This document shows positions 45,125 through 53,320 of a DNA stretch of 64,000 nt, in pieces. Position numbers and translations under genes: made by a program. The DNA is from Hymenobacter crusticola (GTDB lineage: Bacteria > Bacteroidota > Bacteroidia > Cytophagales > Hymenobacteraceae), in the NCBI RefSeq assembly GCF_002154225.1, contig NZ_MTSE01000003.1, positions 124,001 through 188,000 on the forward strand. Reading direction: 5' to 3'. The first letter of the stretch is position 1; the number at the start of each line of letters is the position of its first letter. The notes beneath the pieces were generated by a model. The model was not told the origin of the DNA, did no database searches, and was given only the letters and a program-made list of their open reading frames with translations.

Positions 45125-45673
45125 TCAGCCAATGAGAAGTACTTCCAATAAGCCAGACTGCCCGGCATAGCTGCGGGCGCTACTATAGAGAAAATCTTCC
45201 GGAGTATCCACGAAGCCGGCTACCACCGGGTTGCGGTGTAAGTAGTCGAGGCGCTGGCGGCGTAGCTCGTTGGAATGCAACTCAATGGGATGGTTGTCTT
45301 GCTGCCAGAATTGGTAATGCTCATTGTGGGAATTACGCTGCCCAGCGCGCTCAAACATCCACAGCATCCACTCCCGGCGGCTTTCCTGCATGTTCTCCTG
45401 AATAGCTTGCAGAATCGTTTTGGATGTATGCCGCTTTAGGTCGCGCAAGATGGAGGATAAGTTATCCTGCTCGCTACTGATAATTAGGTGGGCATGGTTT
45501 GTCATTAGGCACCACGCGTAAAGTTCTAGCCCTTTGTGTTGCTGGCAATAGCGCAAGCTGTCCACGAAGATGTCATTGTAGAGCCGCCGCGTGAAGACAT
45601 CAATCCAGTTAACGGTTGCAAAGCTGACAAAGTAAAGCTGCTGGGAATCGTGGATCTTGTACTTCGTGCTCAT
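45125..45673 (-). CDS. REP-associated tyrosine transposase (RAYT, IS200-like Y1 family)
   Basis: A 182-residue Y1 transposase-fold protein starting at the ATG at 45673. The HUH metal site is NHAHLII (about residue 68) after YAWCLM. The catalytic tyrosine region is LDYLHRNPVVAGFV near the C-terminus, the hallmark of RAYTs. YFVSFATVNWIDVFTR at the N-terminus is also typical. RAYTs nick single-stranded DNA at REP palindromes and are thought to spread them. The matching palindromes flank this gene (45719-45752 upstream and 45090-45110 downstream). All key residues are present, so it may be active. Confidence 0.9.
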   Translation of the reverse strand: MSTKYKIHDSQQLYFVSFATVNWIDVFTRRLYNDIFVDSLRYCQQHKGLELYAWCLMTNHAHLIISSEQDNLSSILRDLKRHTSKTILQAIQENMQESRREWMLWMFERAGQRNSHNEHYQFWQQDNHPIELHSNELRRQRLDYLHRNPVVAGFVDTPEDFLYSSARSYAGQSGLLEVLLIG

Positions 45674-45718
45674 GCTAGCAAGGAAGCAACAGAATGCGCA
45701 ACTAACGTAGCTGAACAC

Positions 45719-45777
45719 CTGGCGCGAGTTTAGCGCAGCGTAACTCGTGCCAATCTTGCCGGGAGGCTGTGCCTCCC
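45719..45777. repeat. REP-like palindrome pair upstream of the RAYT, copy e1
   Basis: CTGGCGCGAGTT and AACTCGTGCCA (45719-45752) form a near-perfect palindrome with middle TAGCGCAGCG. It is followed by a second hairpin GGGAGGC-TGT-GCCTCCC (45761-45777). The first nearly repeats copy b at 42749-42785. It lies 46 bp upstream of the RAYT start. Confidence 0.75.
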
Positions 45778-45783
45778 ACGTCA

Positions 45784-45902
45784 GAACGAAATCGTTGTTG
45801 CTAGTTGAACAAACTGCACAACACGGGCTTGCCGCTCGCGCGGCAGTGGAGGTACAACCTCCACCTAAAGCTAGGCACGAGTTATAAACTCGCGCCAGTT
45901 AG
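45784..45902. repeat. Composite three-hairpin repeat, copy e2
   Basis: Lead-in GAACGAAATCGTTGTTGCTA, then TGCCGC/GCGGCA (45830-45845), TGGAGGT/ACCTCCA (45847-45863) and CTAGGCACGAGTT/AACTCGCGCCAG (45871-45898). It is collinear with copy c, with matching hairpins and loops. Confidence 0.75.
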
Positions 45903-45903
45903 A

Positions 45904-45966
45904 GGGTGTAACCTCCACCCAAAAGCTAGGCATGAGTTACGCTACGCTAAACTTGCGCCAGTCAGG
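45904..45966. repeat. RAYT-associated repeat, copy e3, abutting a stop codon
   Basis: Contains GGGTGTAACCTCCACCC and then CTAGGCATGAGTT...AACTTGCGCCAG, a further diverged copy directly after e2. It ends at the base before the TTA stop (45968-45970) of the neighbouring AT-rich gene. Confidence 0.65.
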
Positions 45967-45967
45967 G

Positions 45968-46489
45968 TTACTTCATTTTTGCAGCTTCGAGAGCTACGGT
46001 GAGGACAGAAGGATCAATCAAAAATTTCTTGATATGAGGCTCTAAGCCTTCAATGAATTTTATCTCGGTTTCATTAAGGTCAATGAAATCGAGCATGGAC
46101 TCGTGATTTATATAATTTACAACTAATCGGTTGCCACTAAAAAAGTATAATTGATCAAATTCGTAGTAATTACTAAACTGTTTGCTTTTGAAACTGTGGA
46201 CTGCAAATTCGTATTCCAAAAGCTTTGATTTACAGCTTTCATTAAGTTGAAATCTACAGACTATGTCATCTTCAACTTCAATTAGTTCGATAATATCAAG
46301 TTTCCAGTTATTGAAGTAAGACAATCCATTAGGAAACAAATCTGCTTTCTTAGAAACACCCATGAAAGCGAAGCTATCAGATATTTTGAATATAAAATTG
46401 TTGAGAATGCCCTGCCAGACTTCATCTGGAATAGTGTCCCAGGATGGATAGTTAGCACCGCTAATCTCAAGATTATTTAAGAAAATCAT
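45968..46489 (-). CDS. AT-rich hypothetical protein
   Basis: A 173-residue soluble protein, not recognised. It is rich in Phe, Asn, Ile and Lys (NNFIFKISDSFAFMGVSKK, YYEFDQLYFFSGNRLVVNY) and far more AT-rich than its neighbours, so it is likely a transferred gene. Size and composition recall orphan immunity-type proteins, but there is no toxin gene next to it. The stop abuts repeat copy e3. A terminator for the upstream icmF gene separates the two. Confidence 0.6.
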   Translation of the reverse strand: MIFLNNLEISGANYPSWDTIPDEVWQGILNNFIFKISDSFAFMGVSKKADLFPNGLSYFNNWKLDIIELIEVEDDIVCRFQLNESCKSKLLEYEFAVHSFKSKQFSNYYEFDQLYFFSGNRLVVNYINHESMLDFIDLNETEIKFIEGLEPHIKKFLIDPSVLTVALEAAKMK

Positions 46490-46508
46490 CTACATTCCGC
46501 TTAGAGGT

Positions 46509-46543
46509 AAAAAGGTGTGCTATCAGATGATGCACACCTTTTT
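46509..46543. terminator. Terminator downstream of icmF
   Basis: AAAAAGGTGTGC and GCACACCTTTTT pair over 12 bp around an 11-base loop. On the minus strand a T5 tract follows, so it ends the icmF transcript 24 bp after its stop. Confidence 0.85.
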
Positions 46544-46566
46544 CTAATTCCTAAATCAAATCCGAT

Positions 46567-49500
46567 TTACATATTCCGCCGATACTGCCCGCCAACCTCA
46601 AACAGCGCATTCGTAATCTGCCCGAGCGAGCAGAACTTCACGGTGTCCATCAGCTCGGCGAACAGGTTGCCGTTTTGCACGGCTACTTGTTGCAGTTGCT
46701 TTAGGCGCTGCGGGGCTTCGGTGGCGTTGCGGGTGTGGAGCAATCCTAGCATGTCGATCTGGTACTGCTTTTCGGTTTCCGTGGCGCGGATCACCTCGGC
46801 GGGGATGATGGTGGGCGAGCCTTTGGAGGAGAGGAAGGTATTCACGCCGATGATGGGGTACTCGCCCGTGTGCTTCAGCGTTTCGTAGTAGAGGCTTTCC
46901 TCCTGGATCTTGCCGCGCTGGTACATGGTTTCCATGGCGCCCAGCACGCCACCACGGTCGGTGATGCGGTCGAATTCCAGCAATACCGCTTCTTCCACCA
47001 GATCAGTTAGTTCCTCGATGATGAAGGAGCCTTGGAGCGGGTTTTCGTTTTTGGCCAGACCTAGCTCGCGGTTGATGATGAGCTGAATGGCCATGGCTCG
47101 GCGCACCGATTCTTCGGTGGGCGTGGTAATGGCCTCATCGTAGGCGTTGGTATGCAAGGAGTTGCAGTTGTCGTAGATGGCGTAGAGGGCCTGCAACGTG
47201 GTGCGGATGTCGTTGAAGTCGATTTCCTGGGCGTGCAGGCTGCGGCCGCTGGTCTGGATGTGGTACTTCAACATCTGCGAGCGGGCGTTGGCGCCGTACT
47301 TCAGCTTCATGGCCTTGGCCCAAATGCGACGCGCCACCCGGCCAATGACGGCGTACTCGGGGTCGATGCCGTTGGAGAAGAAGAACGAGAGATTGGGCGC
47401 GAAGTCGTTCACGTCCATGCCGCGACTCACGTAGTATTCTACGAAGGTGAAGCCGTTGGAGAGCGTGAGGGCTAGCTGCGTGATGGGATTAGCACCCGCC
47501 TCGGCAATGTGGTAGCCGCTGATACTCACCGAGTAGAAGTTGCGCACCTTCTCCTGGATGAAGTACTCCTGCACGTCGCCCATGAGGCGCAGGGCAAACT
47601 CGGTGCTGAAGATGCAGGTGTTCTGGGCTTGGTCTTCCTTCAGAATGTCGGCCTGCACGGTGCCGCGCACTTGGCTGAGCGTGCGCGCTTTGATCTGTTG
47701 GTACACGTCCGGGGGCAGCACTTGGTCGCCGGTCACGCCAAGTAGCATTAGGCCTAGGCCGTCGTTGCCCTGGGGCAGCTCGCCCTGGTAGCGGGGGCGG
47801 GGCTGACCGTACTGCTGATATAGGGCGTCAATCTTCTGGTTGATTTCGTCTTCCAGCCCGTACTCCTTGATATACAGCTCGCACTGCTGGTCGATGGCGG
47901 CATTCATAAAAAACGCCGCGAGCATGGCGGCTGGCCCGTTGATCGTCAGGGAAACCGACGTGGCGGGGGCAGCTAGGTTGAAGCCAGAGTAAAGCTTCTT
48001 GGCGTCGTCGAGGCAGGCGATGCTCACGCCGGCGTTGCCGATTTTGCCGTAGATGTCGGGGCGCACGTCGGGGTCTTCGCCGTAGAGCGTGACGGAGTCG
48101 AACGCCGTGCTTAAGCGCTTGGCGGGCAAACCAGCCGATACGTAGTGGAAGCGGCGGTTGGTGCGCTCGGGGCCGCCTTCGCCGGCAAACATGCGGGTGG
48201 GGTCTTCGCCCTCGCGCTTAAAGGGGAACACACCGGCCGTGTAGGGAAACTCGCCGGGCACGTTCTCCTGCAACTGCCACTTCAGCAAGTCGCCCCAAGC
48301 CGTGTAGCGGGGCAGGCTCACCTTCGGAATCTGGAGGTGCGACAGGCTTTCGGAGTGCGTCTGGATGCGAATTTCCTTGTCGCGCACCTTAAAGATGAAC
48401 TCCGGGTCGCGGTAGGCTTTTACTTTCTGCGGCCAGGTTTCCAGGAGTTTCCAGTTCTGGCCGTCCAGCCGGAGCTTGATTTCCGCGAAGGTTTTCTCCA
48501 GACCGGCGACGAGTTCTCCGGCCTGGGGTCCGTCGCTGCTGTTCCCGCCGCCATGTCCTCCGGTTTGGAGGCTTCGGACGGCGTCAATTGATTGGGAGAG
48601 CCCGAAAAGATGCTGGGCAACCTCGGATTGTTTCTGAACCCAAAGATCATAGCTACGGTTGGTTTCGGCGATTTCAGATAAATACCGCGTGCGGTGCGGC
48701 GGAATGATGTAGATCTTCTCCGAGTCCTCTTTGCTGGTTTCGAGGTGGGAGGCGAAAGCTAGCCCGGTTTTTTGCTCCAGCATGCTCAGGATAGCACGGT
48801 AGAGCCGGTTCATGCCGGGGTCGTTGAACTGCGAGGCGATGGTGCCGAACACCGGCATCTCGTCCAGGGGCTGGTCCCAGAGCTGGTGGTTGCGCTGGTA
48901 CTGCTTGCGTACGTCGCGCAGGGCGTCGAGGGCACCGCGCTTATCGAATTTGTTTAGGGCAATGACGTCGGCGAAGTCGAGCATGTCGATCTTTTCCAGC
49001 TGCGTGGCCGCGCCGTATTCGGGCGTCATCACGTAGAGGCTAGCATCGGAGTGCTCGATGATTTCGGTGTCGGACTGGCCAATGCCGCTGGTTTCCAGAA
49101 TGATGAGGTCGAACTCGGCGGCGCGCACTACGTCTACGGCGTCTTGCACGTAGCGGCTCAGGGCTAGGTTGCTCTGGCGCGTGGCGAGGCTGCGCATGTA
49201 CACCCGCGGCGAGTTGATGGCGTTCATCCGAATCCGGTCGCCGAGCAAGGCGCCGCCGGTCTTACGCTTGCTTGGGTCGACGGAGATGATTGCAATGGTT
49301 TTGTCGGGGAAGTCCATCAGGAAGCGCCGCACCAGTTCATCCACCAACGAAGATTTGCCCGCACCACCCGTCCCGGTAATACCTAGGATAGGCGCTTTCT
49401 TCTGGTCGTCGGAATCAATACGCTGGTCAGAACCCCTTTCTGACTGCTGGAAATCGGCAATCAGCTGGCCTTTCACCCGCTCAAACTCATCAGGGAAGTT

Positions 49501-50028
49501 TTCGGCGGCCGAAATCAGGCGGCCGATGCTGCGGGCGTCTTTCTCTTTTACGTGCGTCACTTCGCCGTTCAGGTTTTGGCCCGTGGGGAAGTCGCAGCGC
49601 TGGAGCAAGTCGTTGATCATGCCTTGCAGACCGAGGGCACGGCCGTCGTCGGGGGAGTAGAGGCGCTCAATGCCGTAGGCGTGCAGCTCCTCAATCTCGG
49701 TAGGCAGAATCACGCCGCCCCCGCCACCGAAGATCTTCACGTGGCCCGCGCCGCGTTCCTTCAGCAGGTCGTGCATGTACTTGAAGTACTCATTGTGGCC
49801 GCCCTGGTAGCTGGTAATGGCAATGGCCTGGGCATCTTCCTGCACCGCGCAATCGACGATTTCCTGTACGGCGCGGTTATGCCCCAGGTGAATTACTTCG
49901 GCGCCGCTGCTCTGGATGATGCGGCGCATCACATTAATGGCCGCATCGTGGCCGTCGAACAAAGCGGCCGCCGTCACGATGCGGATATGGTTCTGGGGTT
50001 TGTAAGGGGCAACTGGGGTGGGTTGCAT
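46567..50028 (-). CDS. icmF: Fused isobutyryl-CoA mutase (IcmF type)
   Basis: A 1,153-residue three-part protein. The B12-binding domain (about 14-145) has FDGHDAAIN with the cobalt-ligand His, then ITSYQGGH and [10 protein letters not shown] MeaI-type G-protein chaperone follows: Walker [13 protein letters not shown] (about 216-227), ETSGIGQSD and NKFDKRG. The mutase barrel (about 560-1090) has [20 protein letters not shown] and [19 protein letters not shown]. IcmF interconverts isobutyryl-CoA and n-butyryl-CoA with adenosylcobalamin, and can use other branched acyl-CoAs. The gene stands alone. Confidence 0.92.
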   Translation of the reverse strand: MQPTPVAPYKPQNHIRIVTAAALFDGHDAAINVMRRIIQSSGAEVIHLGHNRAVQEIVDCAVQEDAQAIAITSYQGGHNEYFKYMHDLLKERGAGHVKIFGGGGGVILPTEIEELHAYGIERLYSPDDGRALGLQGMINDLLQRCDFPTGQNLNGEVTHVKEKDARSIGRLISAAENFPDEFERVKGQLIADFQQSERGSDQRIDSDDQKKAPILGITGTGGAGKSSLVDELVRRFLMDFPDKTIAIISVDPSKRKTGGALLGDRIRMNAINSPRVYMRSLATRQSNLALSRYVQDAVDVVRAAEFDLIILETSGIGQSDTEIIEHSDASLYVMTPEYGAATQLEKIDMLDFADVIALNKFDKRGALDALRDVRKQYQRNHQLWDQPLDEMPVFGTIASQFNDPGMNRLYRAILSMLEQKTGLAFASHLETSKEDSEKIYIIPPHRTRYLSEIAETNRSYDLWVQKQSEVAQHLFGLSQSIDAVRSLQTGGHGGGNSSDGPQAGELVAGLEKTFAEIKLRLDGQNWKLLETWPQKVKAYRDPEFIFKVRDKEIRIQTHSESLSHLQIPKVSLPRYTAWGDLLKWQLQENVPGEFPYTAGVFPFKREGEDPTRMFAGEGGPERTNRRFHYVSAGLPAKRLSTAFDSVTLYGEDPDVRPDIYGKIGNAGVSIACLDDAKKLYSGFNLAAPATSVSLTINGPAAMLAAFFMNAAIDQQCELYIKEYGLEDEINQKIDALYQQYGQPRPRYQGELPQGNDGLGLMLLGVTGDQVLPPDVYQQIKARTLSQVRGTVQADILKEDQAQNTCIFSTEFALRLMGDVQEYFIQEKVRNFYSVSISGYHIAEAGANPITQLALTLSNGFTFVEYYVSRGMDVNDFAPNLSFFFSNGIDPEYAVIGRVARRIWAKAMKLKYGANARSQMLKYHIQTSGRSLHAQEIDFNDIRTTLQALYAIYDNCNSLHTNAYDEAITTPTEESVRRAMAIQLIINRELGLAKNENPLQGSFIIEELTDLVEEAVLLEFDRITDRGGVLGAMETMYQRGKIQEESLYYETLKHTGEYPIIGVNTFLSSKGSPTIIPAEVIRATETEKQYQIDMLGLLHTRNATEAPQRLKQLQQVAVQNGNLFAELMDTVKFCSLGQITNALFEVGGQYRRNM

Positions 50029-50064
50029 AGTGGGGTGGGGTAGCGTTGGGTGGTAATAGAACGA

Positions 50065-50189
50065 TGTAGAGACGCAATACTTTGCGTCTTGTCGTTGAAT
50101 CGAAGATCAGCGTAGCTAACGACCTAGGTCGCGCCGTTCAGGACAAACAACATCAGCAACGACGAGACGCAAAGTATTGCGTCTCTACA
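50065..50189. repeat. Inverted pair of palindromic repeats (REPIN-like), second family
   Basis: The 33-bp arms at 50065-50097 and 50157-50189 are inverted copies differing at one base. Each arm is itself a palindrome, AGACGCAA-tac-TTTGCGTCT type. Spacer 59 bp. The sequence is unrelated to the RAYT repeats at 41-46 kb. It lies just upstream of icmF. Confidence 0.8.
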
Positions 50190-50213
50190 CCGTTCGGGTG
50201 ACTCTAAGGTACG

Positions 50214-50242
50214 AAAAAGCCCCGGCTGGGTAGGCGCGGGGC
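50214..50242 (-). terminator. Terminator of the small gene ending at 50297
   Basis: On the minus strand GCCCCG ... CGGGGC is followed by TTTTTCG. It lies 55 bp downstream of the 84-residue gene. Confidence 0.7.
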
Positions 50243-50296
50243 GTATTGAGTTGGTAATCAATCTAGCTTGGCTTGACTTAAGATACTTCCTCAGAG

Positions 50297-50551
50297 TTAG
50301 TCATGAAATTCTTTGCCTCCATTGCTATTAAAGTTATTTAGAAGAACTTCTAAAGCCGAAAAGGGAATATCTACTTTGTAAAAGGCTGAAAAGGCAATCT
50401 TCTTAGAAGCGTCATTCCTGAATAATTCGACTAACAGGAACCACTCTCCTTTGATATTATCCCAAAGCTCCCAGCTCATACCATCTCGTGTACCGACGTT
50501 GCTAGCAACCACTAATTCAAATTGCCTATTGTCTATTGCGAAATATCCCAT
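50297..50551 (-). CDS. Small AT-rich hypothetical protein
   Basis: An 84-residue acidic soluble protein from the ATG at 50551 (MGYFAIDNRQFELVVASNVG). The middle part GEWFLLVELFRNDASKKIAF is aromatic-rich. No family is recognised; size and composition resemble small immunity-type or orphan proteins. It is more AT-rich than surrounding genes. A terminator follows, supporting independent transcription. Confidence 0.6.
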   Translation of the reverse strand: MGYFAIDNRQFELVVASNVGTRDGMSWELWDNIKGEWFLLVELFRNDASKKIAFSAFYKVDIPFSALEVLLNNFNSNGGKEFHD

Positions 50552-50621
50552 TTAGCTCTACAAAGAGATAGTAATAAACAATGTAAATAGGTATATATTA
50601 GCCGTACGTAATTTAGGTGAT

Positions 50622-50834
50622 ATGGCAGAGTTTATCGGTGAAATCATTATAGAAATTCTTTTCCAGTGGATTGGCGGAACAATCCGCTGGGCCCTTTTTC
50701 GGGGCTTATTGCAACGTAAGCACCGCTCTTACACAGATTACCTAGGTGACGAGATTACTAATGGATGGGTATTAATCTTGATAATCATGCTATTCATAAT
50801 TGCGCTGAACTTACCTGTTCCAACTGCTAGCTGA
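50622..50834 (+). CDS. Small membrane protein
   Basis: A 70-residue protein starting at the ATG at 50622. The N-terminal amphipathic/hydrophobic helix (MAEFIGEIIIEILFQWIGG) and a C-terminal transmembrane helix (GWVLILIIMLFIIALNL) flank a basic loop (RGLLQRKHRSYTDY). It may be an inner-membrane accessory peptide; function unknown. It is divergent from the small AT-rich gene, with which it shares a short AT-rich spacer. Confidence 0.6.
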   Translation: MAEFIGEIIIEILFQWIGGTIRWALFRGLLQRKHRSYTDYLGDEITNGWVLILIIMLFIIALNLPVPTAS

Positions 50835-50841
50835 GCCGTAC

Positions 50842-51444
50842 TTACCGCAACTCCGCCAGCCGCAATCGGAACCCCGGTAGCACGTCTTCTCCCGAAAGCT
50901 CCTGGTCAAACCCTTGCACCACTTCCGGCTCCGGCTGGCCGGCGCGGTAGATATAGACCGTTTCCGTTTTCGGGGCGATGAGCCAAGCTAGGCGGGCGCC
51001 ATTGTGCTGCCAATCAAGCATCTTCTTCTGTAATTCCTTTACATCATCGGAATCAGAAGCTAGCTCTACGATGAAGTCAGGGCAAAGCGGCGCGTAGCGA
51101 CTTTGCTGCTCTAGCGTCAGGCTGTTCCATTTTTCGGCCGCTACCCAAGATGCGTCGGGCGACTTGACGGAACTATCGGGCAAGGTGAAGCCGGTGCTGG
51201 AGTCAAAAACCTCTCCTAGCTGTGGACAGGTCATGAACCAATTATATAACTGCCCATTAAGACGAGCATTGCGTTTGCCGGAGTGGCTGCCGGTGGGCGA
51301 CATAATCAGGATTTCGTGGTTAGCAGTGCGCTCAATGCGCAACTCGGGGTGTTGCTGGCAGAAGTCGAAGAACTCGTCATCCGTCATCTTTTCCAGATAC
51401 GGGCCGCGCAATACCAGACTGTGTTCGGAGAAGGAAGGAACCAT
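50842..51444 (-). CDS. Uma2 family (DUF820) putative endonuclease
   Basis: A 200-residue protein with the PD-(D/E)xK-like fold of Uma2. Markers are MTDDEFFDFCQQHPELRIER near the N-terminus (YxxMxxxEF type), then VKSPDASWVAAEKW and the catalytic region CPDFIVELASDSDDVKELQKKM (PDFxVEL...S..D...L..K). The conserved YIYRAGQPEPEVVQGF comes near the end. The family is common and expanded in this phylum; nuclease activity is inferred from fold and is not proven. Convergent with the small membrane protein gene, 7 bp apart. Confidence 0.85.
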   Translation of the reverse strand: MVPSFSEHSLVLRGPYLEKMTDDEFFDFCQQHPELRIERTANHEILIMSPTGSHSGKRNARLNGQLYNWFMTCPQLGEVFDSSTGFTLPDSSVKSPDASWVAAEKWNSLTLEQQSRYAPLCPDFIVELASDSDDVKELQKKMLDWQHNGARLAWLIAPKTETVYIYRAGQPEPEVVQGFDQELSGEDVLPGFRLRLAELR

Positions 51445-51609
51445 AGCAGAAAGATACTAGTTTGGCTGTAATGCCTAAACGCTAGGCGTTAGCTCGGCGT
51501 TTTAGTGACGTGGACCTAGGTGTAACAAAGTGCTAGGTTAAGCTACAAGACAACAAGAAGCTTCAGACAACGGTCGTTGCTCGGCCGGATTTGTAATCCG
51601 CGTTAGGAT

Positions 51610-52482
51610 CTACTCTGGGTAAGCCCAAGCCGTGAAATACAGACTCGTATTTGCTCCCATCTTGCGCCAGCTTTCCTGGCTTTTATCCCGCAAGAAAGTA
51701 CTGTGAAAGGGCGACAAGTGGGTGGCTATTCCGAAGTATTTGCTGGTGGGTTGGTCGGTCGTGCTTTGTAGCCATTGCACGGATGCTACGACATCTTGGT
51801 GTCCAGCCAATTCGATAGCGTAAGGCCGCAAATCAACCTCCCGCCACCCGTGCTGCCGCCCGGCTACCTCAAAAATGACGTCCTTCTGCAATAAAGGAGC
51901 TTGCGGTTGACCGTTTGCCACGGCGTAGATCGTGAGGCGAAACGTTACGGATGAGAAGTCACTGTTGAACACAAACAAATGAAAGCTCTCCAAGCGAACA
52001 GGCTGTTTGATTTTCATGAGCAAGCCTACTTCCCGACCGAGGCGGTCGTGGGGCACTGTGTCTTTGGTCGTGTAGAAGTTAAGACTAGTAAACAGGCTCC
52101 AGCTGTTATGGCCTAGGATTGTACGCTTAGGGGGCTTGCTATGCACTACTACTTCCTGGAGCTGAGTTGCCATTGGAAGAAGCTGTACCGCTGGTTGTTG
52201 CCGTAACTGACTCATTAACATCTGACGCGACTGGTACCCTACGCATGATACAATGACGGTATCTGTAGGAGCAGCGGGCGCAAAAGCGGAAAGCGAAAAA
52301 GTGCCGTCTGCAGCTGCTACTGTCCCGAGGGGTTTGCCCTTGACCCCTGCTGACGCATAGGCTACCGGGGCACCGGTAGGAGTTGTGATCTTGCCCGTTG
52401 AGATGGACTGCGCACGGGCAGGGAAGGAGATAAACAGGGAGAATACAAGCAGGCCAGTAAGCCAGAGCCGGAGATACAGCAT
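51610..52482 (-). CDS. Secreted protein with carboxypeptidase-like regulatory domain
   Basis: A 290-residue exported protein; signal peptide LLVFSLFISFPARAQ. Residues about 25-100 form a CarboxypepD_reg-like beta-domain (GKITTPTGAPVAYASAGVKG, ADGTFSLSA, VSCVGYQSR) of the sort found at the start of SusC proteins. It then joins a roughly 180-residue unrecognised domain beginning LQEVVVHSKPPKRTILGHN. The phrase LQEVVVHSK resembles the plug-start of TonB receptors but no barrel follows, so this is a shorter periplasmic relative. Function unknown. Confidence 0.75.
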   Translation of the reverse strand: MLYLRLWLTGLLVFSLFISFPARAQSISTGKITTPTGAPVAYASAGVKGKPLGTVAAADGTFSLSAFAPAAPTDTVIVSCVGYQSRQMLMSQLRQQPAVQLLPMATQLQEVVVHSKPPKRTILGHNSWSLFTSLNFYTTKDTVPHDRLGREVGLLMKIKQPVRLESFHLFVFNSDFSSVTFRLTIYAVANGQPQAPLLQKDVIFEVAGRQHGWREVDLRPYAIELAGHQDVVASVQWLQSTTDQPTSKYFGIATHLSPFHSTFLRDKSQESWRKMGANTSLYFTAWAYPE

Positions 52483-52559
52483 ACGCAGATACTAAATGAG
52501 TGAACTCCGATAGGAGGTCTGCGACCCACTCAGGCGTTGCATCGAGCTATAAGGCCAAC

Positions 52560-52592
52560 AAAAAAGCTCCGGCCAACGGCCGGAGCTTTTTT
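52560..52592 (-). terminator. Terminator of the hxlB-hxlA operon
   Basis: A 15-bp stem AAAAAAGCTCCGGCC / GGCCGGAGCTTTTTT around a 3-base loop; a T6 tract follows on the minus strand, 42 bp after the hxlA stop. Confidence 0.9.
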
Positions 52593-52633
52593 GCAAGTTT
52601 GAAAACCTAGGTGCCCTCAAGGCACCGTCAGCG

Positions 52634-53266
52634 TTACGCGGCGTCGAATGCCTCGCGCAGTTCCTTGGCGGCGGCGGCTGGGTCGGCGGCGCCGTAGATA
52701 GCACCACCGGCTACAGCTACGGCCACGCCTGCTTGCTTCACGGCCGCAATGTTGCTCAGGTTGACACCGCCCGCGATGGAAACCGGAACACCGGCGCGCG
52801 TGGCTTCATCGATCAGAACTTGGATGGAGTAGCCGGCTTGGGCTTGCTCATCGAGGCCAGCGTGCAGCTCCACAAATTCAACCCCTAAAGCCGATACTTC
52901 TTGGGCACGCTTTACGCGGTCGGTTACGCCAATGGTGTCTACTACCACGCCTTTGTTGTGGGCTTTGGCGGCCTTCACGGCTCCGATAACGGTGGCGTTG
53001 TCTACGGCACCTAGGATGGTAACGAGGTCAGCGCCGGCTTTGAAGGCCATGTCGGCTTCTAGCTCGCCGGTGTCAGCGGTTTTGAAGTCGGCAAACACCA
53101 ATTTGTCGGGATGGGCTTGCTTCATCGCCGTGATGACAGCTAGGCCTTCGCTTTTGATGAGGGGCGTACCTAGCTCAATGATATCCACGTAGGGCGCTAC
53201 TTTCTCGGCAAGGGCCAAGGCGTCTTTGGTGGTCAGGAGGTCGATTGCAACTTGTAATTTAGCCAT
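52634..53266 (-). CDS. hxlA: 3-hexulose-6-phosphate synthase
   Basis: A 210-residue TIM-barrel of the orotidine-decarboxylase suprafamily. The HPS metal/substrate motif DFKTADTGELEADMAFKAGA and VVVDTIGV, VEFVELHAGLDEQAQ, VSIAGGVN mark it as 3-hexulose-6-phosphate synthase rather than OMP decarboxylase (which has DxKxxD). It fixes formaldehyde to ribulose-5-phosphate. It is the second gene after hxlB (54-bp gap), ending in a strong terminator. Closely related keto-gulonate-phosphate decarboxylases are the main alternative; the adjacent PHI gene supports the HPS call. Confidence 0.92.
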   Translation of the reverse strand: MAKLQVAIDLLTTKDALALAEKVAPYVDIIELGTPLIKSEGLAVITAMKQAHPDKLVFADFKTADTGELEADMAFKAGADLVTILGAVDNATVIGAVKAAKAHNKGVVVDTIGVTDRVKRAQEVSALGVEFVELHAGLDEQAQAGYSIQVLIDEATRAGVPVSIAGGVNLSNIAAVKQAGVAVAVAGGAIYGAADPAAAAKELREAFDAA

Positions 53267-53320
53267 GTTATGGGTTGGTTTTGAGGGGAGAGGAAATAGG
53301 TAAAGAATTGCCAGCCAGGG

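Noticed and set aside
41134..45966. CRISPR array
   Set aside because: The repeats are palindromic, irregularly spaced and there are no uniform spacers or cas genes.
51164..51471. Plus-strand frames over the Uma2 gene
   Set aside because: Antisense shadows of a protein with clear family motifs.
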